Origin: Actinomucor elegans
Lineage: Eukaryota > Mucoromycota > Mucoromycetes > Mucorales > Mucoraceae
Direction of reading: 5' to 3'
DNA: 64,000 nucleotides
Assembly (NCBI GenBank): GCA_026027325.1
Contig: JAMSLZ010000005.1
Location: forward strand, 1,736,001-1,800,000
This document shows positions 56,030 to 64,000 of this stretch, in pieces. The translations under genes and the position numbers were made by a program. How positions within the stretch are numbered: the first letter of the stretch is position 1; each line of letters opens with the position of its first letter. Below the pieces are notes generated by a model, which was not told where the DNA came from, made no database searches, and worked only from the letters and a program-made list of their open reading frames with translations.

Positions 56030-57258
56030 TTTCGATAAGAAAGAAAAAAGATAAGATTAAAACCAAAAAGACAATAAGAGTTATTTTATATGTTCGAGTA
56101 ATGTTTAAGGAGCCTTGTGCTTTATTATTTTTATCGACTGACACGACGGATCCCTCAGTTCCCCTCAAGTAGTAAGAATGGTATTACACAGACCTTTACT
56201 ACTGCTATAGTAGCTCATTTAAGGAGGAACTGTATCAAATATGTTTACGTTTTTGTGAGAATGGCGTGAGTTGATCTCATCCTTTGATGGAGCGGTCCAG
56301 ACTCATACTAGAAATGCTGCATTATAAAAGCCCATTCTCCGGCTTACACTGTAGTAAATGCATGTATGCTGTCCCTTTTTTCATTATTCCACTGTGTGTC
56401 ACTGTTTTTCCATTAGCCCTGAAGAGGAGATGATCTGAGAGTGGATTGGGTTTTTGAAAACCTTTTTTTTTAATTGAAACATAGACTCAAGAACCAAGCA
56501 TCTGACAAAAATGGTTGGCATATCGTCATTCATTGTCTCCCTTACTGATTGATAAATGACAATACATAGAAAAGTTATATAATAAAAGAAAATAAAGCGA
56601 TACTGAAGAGATGTTTGTTCAGCAAGAAGTTGGAATCCATGCTTACCAGAAAGCCAACGCCCAGTAGGCGACTTAAATGATGAAGCAAAAGGTAAAGTAT
56701 GTTGGCTATATTGAATGTACCACTGCAGTTACGCTGGCCAAAATAAAAACAAAAAAAATCATTTGTAAAATGCCAATTCAAGCCAAATAATATTTGAAAT
56801 GAAGAAAGAAAAAGAGAAAAAAAAACAAGATATAAAGAAGTATAATCATTAAAATAAAAATTGGCTCCTGTCCCCCCCCCCCCCCCTCTTTCCTTTAAGC
56901 GATATGTCTGAAATGACTACTAATGTTTGCTTATAGATTTGTTATACTATTTTCGACCTACTCGACTTGAAATATTGATCATCATTAAATAGCGATCTGA
57001 TTTTTGTATACAGTATCAATTATATTAAGAAACAATTATTGGCTTATTTTTTGTGCTTTTTATTATTCAAGCGAAAGCTTCGGATCAAGCGTTTTTGAAT
57101 CATTTAGTTGGTTGCAATCAGTAGAGAACGAGTCACACCTTTGGTATTTTGGTGTGTAAATATAAAGAAGAATCGGAGCACAAAATAAAAATCCTGATGC
57201 ACAAATTCATTGGAAAAAACCAACATCTTCCAGGAACTCATATCTATTACTATTAGTT
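56030..57258. other. Intergenic between divergent PX-PB1 and dynactin genes
   Basis: AT-rich, no gene recognised. Includes a C15 homopolymer at 56872-56886 and A-runs. It contains both promoters. Confidence 0.6.
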
Positions 57259-59255
57259 ATGTTGACTATAGGTGGTAAAGAACCCATTCCTTTTGTAGAC
57301 TACTATTGCGCATGTTCTTCCAAGAAAGAGAAAGATATACCCACAAGTGCAACTGCTCAATCTGCAGAGAATTCACTTGCTTTAACGGCTGAGAGTGAAG
57401 CTTCAGTGACTGGACGACATCTACTATCTAATCAAGCTTCCAACTACTTATACCCTCTTTCTCGATTATATTTCTGTGAAGATTGTCACCAGATCCGATG
57501 CCCTTCTTGCGTTCAGGACGAGATTGTTTCCTATTACTGTCCTAATTGTCTTTTTGAGGTGGGCCCATTTAAGAAATCAAACTTGCTTTTAATCTAACAA
57601 AAAAAAACAATAGGTTCCTACAGCAAGTGTAAAAAGCGAGAAGAACAGGTAAACAAGCAATTGCTAGTAAAAAAAAATGGAAAAGAAAAAGACGCGTCTT
57701 TATTCACTCGAGTATCCAATACAGGTGTGCTCGAAACTGTTTTCAATGCCCTATTTGTCAAAACACTTTATCAGTCGTTGCTGCTCAGGAACCAACCCAA
57801 CTCTCAAGCACAGGCCCTGCACCAGGCCCTTATTTCTTAGCATGTAACGTATGTCGTTGGAACTCTCAAGAAATAGACATGACCTTTGAAAAACCAACAA
57901 GTTTAGCGTGTAAGTTTAGCTAGTATCATGATAGATGATGGGGCTTATATCAGTATATAGTACAATTGCAAAAGAACGAGGACTCTTTGCCTGATGCCAA
58001 AGAGTTTGATCAATTGAAAGAGCATTTCGAGAAGCATTTACGGGTCAATGCACCACCCTCACTTCCCACTAGCTTTCTATCATTTTCCGGCTCATCGGCT
58101 CTTAGTAAATACATGGGAACTCACTTCCATCATGATACACAGATGCAGCAGGGTAAATTAGATGATATTAATGAGTATAAGCCAAGTGTTCAAGTGCCTG
58201 ATGATGACGTAAAACTATTGGAAACAATGACTACACTTAGAAATGTGGATGGAGGTTTGTTTCGTATGTCAAATAGAAAGAAAGCTACTAAACTATGCTT
58301 GTAGTGTCCACGCTATCTCAACGATTTACTCAATTATATGATCAACCTTACGAGTTAACGTAAGTTGAATATCTTCTCACAAGACGTATTCACTTATATA
58401 GACCATAGTAAAGTACATCCTCAACGTATACATTTGGCCATTAAACGATCCAAGCGATGCCGTAACTGCCGCCATATCTTGATTAAGCCCGAGCAAAAGG
58501 CTCAAGCAACACGATTCAAGATTAAATTAGTGGCCATGTAAGTTACCAATTGCAAAAGATCAAATTACCTTACTCAATAAAATATTTTGACAGGAACTAC
58601 ATACCCACTATCACCCTTCTGAAGTTGCCTAGAAAGAACTGGCCGCTCAAAGTTGGTGAACCTACTCAGCTTGTACTCAAGTTTACCAATCCTTTGTATG
58701 AAGAAATGAATATCACACTAGCTACGCCTCAGATCAAAAAGAAGGTGACGGATGAAAACAGTATGGTAGATGAAGAATCAAAAATCAGAGGCAAAGTTAC
58801 GATTCTATCGCCTCATTTTACTGTTGGCGCATATAATGAAACCATAGAATATGATGATGAGATGTATCCAGTAGGAAGTAACAGAAGAAACAATAACAAT
58901 TATGCTGCCTCATCGTATGCTGACGGTGTTTATGAAAAGAGAAATAACTATACTAGTATTTTGGTCGAAGTAGTTCCCGAACAAGCAGGTGAATTCAAGG
59001 TAAATATTCATTTGATCTACTGATTGTTTCATCTATTGACTTGTATTTTAGTTTCCTTTGCTTGTTACCTACAATTACAAGTCTGATGAGGATCGTATGG
59101 ACGTTTCTTCTGGGGATATAGATGCTGATGAAATTGATGATATGGATGTAGATGATAGTATTGACGGCTCAAAGAAGTCTTCCATCCGATTTGATGATGA
59201 TAAGATCAAGAGTTATTCTTTTTGGTGTTTGATCGGTCTTGGATCAGCAGAATAA
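57259..59255 (+). CDS. Dynactin subunit p62 (DCTN4 family)
   Basis: Eight exons: 57259-57558, 57614-57648, 57725-57909, 57961-58254, 58305-58359, 58409-58537, 58594-58999, 59052-59255; 535 aa, phases close. The N-terminal RING-like zinc region contains YFCEDCHQIRCPSC, YYCPNCLFEV, CFQCPICQNTL and a CNVCRW element. A later zinc pair is SKRCRNCRHIL, followed by the beta-rich C-terminal half. This architecture is that of p62, a pointed-end component of the dynactin complex that links dynein to cargo. An acidic stretch (DADEIDDMDVDD) lies near the C-terminus. Intron 5 uses the acceptor at 58408 rather than 58401, because the earlier one gives a stop. Confidence 0.93.
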
Positions 59256-59307
59256 TAAACGTTTTTTTGATAAGAGAGTGTTTATGTAGTATAATAAAAA
59301 GGGTATT

Positions 59308-59691
59308 TTATCCGAGTAAAAGTTCGTAAATGATCACAATAATGTTGATTCCAATCAGTGGAACTAGTGTACAAAGCAACGTCAGTCAAGCTTCTCAGTG
59401 CAAAAAAAAAAAAAAAAAAAAAAAAGTGTAAAACATACTTCTCATCAGTGTTCTAACCGCAGATATCAAGTTAATCATTTTATACTTAATAGACTGTCCT
59501 TGCTCATTGCCAAATCCTGCATCTGGTTGCGATGTCCAGCCAACTGGTTCAAAAGCAAGGTTTAGATTAGTTTTTCATCATCTATTTCAAAACTTACTTC
59601 TTGCAAGGAATCTTTCTTCGCTTAATACAGCGATCGCATTAATAAAGCAGAGCATCACATAGAATAGCTGGCCGAGCCCGAGTGTCAACAT
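59308..59691 (-). CDS. YOS1: Yos1/IER3IP1-like ER-Golgi transport protein
   Basis: Three exons (5' to 3'): 59691-59598, 59543-59439, 59363-59308; 84 aa. An N-terminal hydrophobic segment with LFYVMLCFINAIAVLSEERFLAR, a middle IGWT...SIKYKMINLISAVRTLMRIPL region and a C-terminal membrane helix (LIGINIIVIIYELLLG) match Yos1. Yos1 is a small essential partner of Yip1/Yif1 in ER-to-Golgi vesicle traffic. The second intron holds a T24 run and a near acceptor that would give a stop; the acceptor after ACACTAG restores the family motif. The 3' end is 52 bp from the dynactin stop (convergent). Confidence 0.9.
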
Positions 59692-60769
59692 GGTTTGTAC
59701 GATTATATGAGTGTTATGAAAAAAGAGAAATAGCTTTAGACATGCGCGCTTTCTTTTTTCTGTCTGCCACGTATAATTGAATTACCGCTAAAATTCGCTG
59801 GGTATACTACTTTAGCCTTGTTTTCTCGCTGTTTTGATTGTATTTCAAAAATATAGATCGCTTATTTGAGACATGATTATAATACAAAAGTATCTTATAC
59901 GTTGAAATGCATACATTGTCATTTTTTATACTATACAGAATATGACCTGTTATTATAAATCCAAAAAGGTAACATATGGCACATAAGTCGAACTGCTGAA
60001 TTTTATGACCATTAAAGCGATATATATTGCGCATTATTCGATGTGAAATTAATTTGTGCATAAGATTCGTTAAAAGAGCTACATTACATCAAATTTGCAT
60101 TATGCAACCATCAATATAAAAAGTAAAAGTTTAGCTTCAAAAATACAACATTTGATCATCGTTGACCAATAAAAACGCATCAACTTCCATTTATTATTTC
60201 CAGCAGCCAATCAGATGTATCCTAAAAACGTGTTGTTTTATTTAAAAAAAATTCCTGAATGTACCGATTAGCCCTAATTATTCAACATTTTGAATATTCC
60301 ATTTGAGGCATATTGTTAGTATTAAATCATTCAGAGTTTTAAAAGTATCCTAAAATACTTTTTTTTTTCATATTCTGTTTATCTGAATAACTAGAACCAC
60401 AACTACAAAAAAAAAACCAAAAAAAGTATCTGGTAAATATCGAACCTATATATAAAACATAGCATTATTACGCATCAAATAATGCGTAATTGAATACTCT
60501 GAAATTTTTTTAATAGATAATACATATATCTAAATCTTTCCACTATGCAAATATAGGCTTAAACAATGATTTTCTTTGAGATGCGATTTTTTTTTATTCG
60601 TTTATCTTCCGTCCACCAATGACGAGGCATACAATTGCGAGCCTCCCTTAACAGCACGAGTATTTAAGCGGATTCAAGTTGAACGATCGAGGCAGTAGGG
60701 TATATCTGACACATAGTGGAATAAAAAGTTTTTTTTTTCTCTCTTCTTTTTTGCTACATCGATCAAAAG
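59692..60769. other. Intergenic between divergent Yos1 and SET genes
   Basis: Very AT-rich, no gene recognised. The bases from 60580 onwards, with a T-rich leader at 60728-60752, look like the SET gene promoter. Confidence 0.6.
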
Positions 60770-62707
60770 ATGGCAAGTGTTGACCAACTTGGTATAACTA
60801 CTGTCATTAATAAAGAAGAATTCAAAAGCAATGTCCTAGTTAAAGATTGCCCTGTTGTTGGTAGATCTCTCGTAGCAAAGCGCCCACTTGTGCCTGGAGA
60901 CGTGGTACTTGTTGAAGAGCCTTTGATCAAGTACGATTTGAAGCCAACATGCCGCTCAACTAAATCACCTTACTATTCCAAAAAGCTTTGGAACTTGCTT
61001 GTCTCTATGGTTCATGACGAAGAAGAAAAGGACACGGAGGATCAAATAGTGGTTCATGAACAAGTCCAAGAACTACACGTCGACGATGACCAAGATTCTT
61101 ATGATGATTATTCTGATGAAGATGAAAGTAGTGATGAAGAAGAAGAAGAAGTGAACACTGACTCTGACTTTTGTCCCGGTGTACCAGCTGCTATTATAGC
61201 TTATTTGGAGATCCATCCTCCCAGCTCTTTCACCAATGTTCGCAAGAAGAAGCTCTACCAGCAGTCCGATTTTGATTTCTTTTATTATCCCAACACAGAT
61301 ACTGAGCCAGCTTGGTTAGATCATAAAACCATCAAGCTCATCCATACTGTCACTCAAAAAGTAGTTGATACTGTGCCTTTGTACGCCCATGTAGATCCTT
61401 TTGATCTTCGAAGCTTCGTGCTCAAAATTTACTCGAATGCACATACGGTTTCTTTACCTCGAAGCAGAACACTTCCTACCCATTCTTCCCGAAAAGCACG
61501 TCGTTCAATGTACAAATCTAAATTTGGAGACAATGCAACTTACTGGGGCGAAGACGCTGTTGAACCAGCCAACACGCCTACAATTGCTCTTTTGCGCTGG
61601 GGCTCCAAGTTTGCTCACTCTTGTTCTCCCAACATGTTTTTACGCTTCGAGCCTGCACGTAATGCCATGGTTTTCACAGTGATTCGACCTCTGAACGAAG
61701 GAGACGTACTTTCTTTCTCTTACTTGCCTGAAGATGATTCAACTGTAGGCGGTTTAGTATGCGGTGCTGTTTCTGATCGTCGCGCAAAACTGCAAAAATT
61801 CAAATTCTTCGAATGTACCTGCGAACGCTGTGTTGATTGGGATTGGTCTAGAGGTGTTACATGTAAGGAATGTAACCAACCTTCTGCTTATCGCAACGAT
61901 CAAGGTTTATGGGCCTGCTTTGACTGTAGTGCCAATTTTGCAGATGCAGAGGCTGCCTTTATTGGTGATCGGGAAGAAAACGTGCAACGTATGGTGATGG
62001 GCTTTGCTGCTCGCGTCAATGGTAATCGTCGCATGGGTGAAGGTATGATGCGTATGTTGGAACCTTATCTTATGGATTTGCTGGACCCTGCACCAGAAAA
62101 GAACCAGATTGCCGTGCCAAAAAATCACTGGACCTTTGGTGTCATTCATTCTTTATTGGCTCATTATCATCTAACGTTGTTTCCTCAATCGTTCGGTAAG
62201 GGTTTGGCATCTCAACTGGGTTTGACTGTGAAAGGTTTAGAAGAAGCGTTGGTCTATATTGAATTCTTGAATAGTACAATTCGTACGCATGCAAAATCAG
62301 AGTCTGCATCCCAAGGCAATCCGATGGCTGCATTCTTTGCTGGATGGCGTGTATTGGCTTTAGTCATCGATCTTATCATGGATAGTACAGAAAACAAATA
62401 TGCAAATGTTAGCTATGAAAGAGATGATTTAGACTCATCAGATTCTGATCTGGACGACGAAGCTATTGTCAATGATAAGAACCCGGTGGTAGATCAGACT
62501 AAAGAACCAGTTCTAATTCCTTTAGCCGAAGATTGGATTGCACCAGTAACCAAGATCGCTGATATCGCCTACAAAGAATGGACACCCTTAATTGAGCAAA
62601 TCTTTCAATCTCATCAATCCGTTGTTGTAGAAGATATGCTTAGTCAGATCAAATCTTTTGCTGTTAGAATCCAACAAACATCTGCTCTTACAATAGAAGC
62701 ACAATAA
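60770..62707 (+). CDS. SMYD/Set5-like SET-domain protein
   Basis: Single exon, 645 aa. The SET domain is split. An N-terminal piece (about 20-65: GRSLVAKRPLVPGDVVLVEEPLI) is followed by an acidic insert (about 100-130) rather than a MYND zinc finger. The C-terminal SET core (about 275-335) has WGSKFAHSCSPNMFLRF and VLSFSYLP. A post-SET zinc element (FECTCERCVDWD) and a second cysteine pair (CKECNQ...CFDCSA) follow. The usual NHSC motif reads AHSC. SMYD-type enzymes methylate lysines on histones or other proteins; activity here is uncertain because of the Asn-to-Ala change. A C-terminal helical region follows, with another acidic patch near 565. Confidence 0.88.
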   Translation: MASVDQLGITTVINKEEFKSNVLVKDCPVVGRSLVAKRPLVPGDVVLVEEPLIKYDLKPTCRSTKSPYYSKKLWNLLVSMVHDEEEKDTEDQIVVHEQVQELHVDDDQDSYDDYSDEDESSDEEEEEVNTDSDFCPGVPAAIIAYLEIHPPSSFTNVRKKKLYQQSDFDFFYYPNTDTEPAWLDHKTIKLIHTVTQKVVDTVPLYAHVDPFDLRSFVLKIYSNAHTVSLPRSRTLPTHSSRKARRSMYKSKFGDNATYWGEDAVEPANTPTIALLRWGSKFAHSCSPNMFLRFEPARNAMVFTVIRPLNEGDVLSFSYLPEDDSTVGGLVCGAVSDRRAKLQKFKFFECTCERCVDWDWSRGVTCKECNQPSAYRNDQGLWACFDCSANFADAEAAFIGDREENVQRMVMGFAARVNGNRRMGEGMMRMLEPYLMDLLDPAPEKNQIAVPKNHWTFGVIHSLLAHYHLTLFPQSFGKGLASQLGLTVKGLEEALVYIEFLNSTIRTHAKSESASQGNPMAAFFAGWRVLALVIDLIMDSTENKYANVSYERDDLDSSDSDLDDEAIVNDKNPVVDQTKEPVLIPLAEDWIAPVTKIADIAYKEWTPLIEQIFQSHQSVVVEDMLSQIKSFAVRIQQTSALTIEAQ

Positions 62708-63450
62708 AGTCTATAGAGAAAACGCGAAGCTTTGTTATATTACTTTATGTTACAGGATAATGAAGGTGAATAATTTAGCACCATCTACCCCACAACTTTA
62801 TAGGGCAATTGTTTGCCTCCTTTTGATTGTTCGGTCTGTTTCGCCATTCGTTCCAGATTTTACTATTCATTTTGATGTGCACGCGTTAAAAATGTTCTAA
62901 TGAAAGGTGCAAAATTTCGCCATAGGCGTTTGTGAACTGAATACATATCAGCGCAAAGTCTCCAGAATGAAACTGAAATAAACTCAACAAGAATTTTTTT
63001 TGCTAGAGATTCCAATAGATACAGCAACCTATTATGAATATGATCTACTAATCTCTCACGACTTTTAATCAAAACCAGTTTAATCTATAAATCATTATTG
63101 TGATGCAAATGAACAATCTTAGATGAAGCGTAATCTTTCTATTTTAGTTCAATACAGATTGAACTAGACGAATTGACTGCTTTGAACATGATGCAGCTAT
63201 TCAGACATGACATTGAACAGAGATTTAATGAGAGATCTATGGATCATTAGGATTAGACTATTTGAAATGCCTTTTCTTTACACCCAATTATTAAAATGAA
63301 GTCTCTTTGGGCTGATCAGCATATACCCCCTTCTCCGACTTGGCTTATCATAGCTCTATTAAACTCAACTATGGAATCTGGAACAAATGTGAGGAGATAA
63401 TGATTCTCATACTAATATATTTATGTACAATTAATAAATAACTATTGCTT
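62708..63450. other. Intergenic between convergent SET and GATOR2 genes
   Basis: No gene recognised. A stretch at about 63200-63265 resembles 16125-16200 (see findings). Confidence 0.6.
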
Positions 63451-64000
63451 CTAATTACTAAGATCGAGAGATTCTAACGCACATTTGCATCCACAACCAG
63501 TCATACAATAGACCTGCTGGTTTCTAACAAACCAATCTTCCATGTGTTTGCTATGTCCGCCATGTCCACAATGGATACAAAAATTGACTAATCCTTTCAC
63601 CAAGATATGGCAGAAACAACATCGAATCAACTTTCGAACCTTGCGGCAATTGATGCAATACTTATCATTGCTTGACAGCTCTGTTCCACAGGTATAACAC
63701 GATACTTGAATATGAGCCGAAGTGATTTCTTTGTCCACAGGGAAAGGTTGGTGGTTTAAGAAACGAAGCACTTCCGCGCGTTGATCTAGCAGATTCCATC
63801 TATATAACATATCAGCATAGTTGAGACGTAGCACATCGCGTTGAGCCATTCCTCTTGTATCCATCAATGGAATATGGTTGAATTCAAAGAATCGTTCACT
63901 GTCAAAGTGTTCCAAGTTGGTAAATTCAATCCTCATCTCATTGGGCTCTTGTAATACTCGCCCTTCTTTGTTGAATAAAGGCGTGGTAGGTGTAGCAATG
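63451..64000 (-). CDS. Wdr59/Sea3-like GATOR2 (SEACAT) subunit, C-terminal part
   Basis: The open frame runs off the right edge, so only the last 182 residues are seen; stop at 63451. The sequence ends with a double zinc structure: VSCYTCGTELSSNDKYCINC, then a RING-like RCCFCHILVKGLVNFCIHCGHGGHSKHMEDWF and CMTGCGCKC. This is the C-terminal signature of Wdr59 and related SEA/GATOR2 proteins, which sit at the vacuole or lysosome and act in the amino-acid branch of TORC1 control. The upstream segment RLNYADMLYRWNLLDQRAEVLRF is also typical. The expected WD40 repeats lie outside the window. Confidence 0.88.
   Translation of the reverse strand, partial: IATPTTPLFNKEGRVLQEPNEMRIEFTNLEHFDSERFFEFNHIPLMDTRGMAQRDVLRLNYADMLYRWNLLDQRAEVLRFLNHQPFPVDKEITSAHIQVSCYTCGTELSSNDKYCINCRKVRKLIRCCFCHILVKGLVNFCIHCGHGGHSKHMEDWFVRNQQVYCMTGCGCKCALESLDLSN

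Overview
This is a 64 kb window from a filamentous fungus. Compact protein genes are interrupted by many short GT-AG introns (mostly 45-70 nt) in AT-rich DNA. The gene families (Rab5, heat shock factor, Slp1-type SUN protein, dynactin p62, GATOR2 Wdr59, PlsB-type acyltransferase) and the repeats (DIRS-like tyrosine-recombinase retrotransposons, LINE and Tc1 remnants, a PD-(D/E)XK gene family) fit an early-diverging lineage, most likely Mucoromycota/Mucorales. The species cannot be told from the sequence alone. I reconstructed exon structures by hand; every complete multi-exon model below closes in frame.

Left gene block (1-28.3 kb): alpha-arrestin (+), Rab5-type GTPase (+), mitochondrial-type alpha/beta hydrolase (-), Pos5-like NAD kinase (-), SAP30BP/HCNGP-like protein with a predicted 17-nt microexon (-), heat shock transcription factor (-), divergent type II DnaJ co-chaperone (+), sugar transporter (+), a type II membrane protein with NGH repeats (-), ribosomal protein eL37 (+), and an ER SUN-domain protein (-).

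Repeat block (28.4-48.2 kb): this is the unusual part. A 9-bp satellite (consensus TACGCYWAA with variants) occurs in forward arrays (29.8-32.1 kb), reverse arrays (33.7-35.0 and 39.3-39.4 kb) and a forward array at 47.6 kb. Roughly 155-bp spacers sit inside the arrays, and these spacers match the ends of a DIRS-like element (35.0-39.3 kb) that is itself inserted in the satellite. This element and a second, different DIRS-like element (40.0-44.4 kb) both show inverted terminal repeats and the diagnostic internal complementary region. Four copies or fragments of a PD-(D/E)XK nuclease-like family lie beside satellite arrays; one (46.4-47.5 kb) is complete apart from a single frameshift. LINE and Tc1/mariner-type remnants are nearby. 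The satellite arms are arranged as an inverted repeat around a 1.56 kb core.

Right gene block (48.9-64 kb): 14-exon glycerol-3-phosphate/DHAP acyltransferase (+), PX-PB1 protein (-), dynactin p62 (+) convergent with a Yos1-type ER-Golgi protein (-), SMYD-like SET protein (+), and the 3' end of a Wdr59/Sea3-like GATOR2 subunit (-) running off the right edge. Membrane traffic and lipid functions are frequent, but there is no sign of a functional gene cluster; the genes look like ordinary independently transcribed fungal loci.
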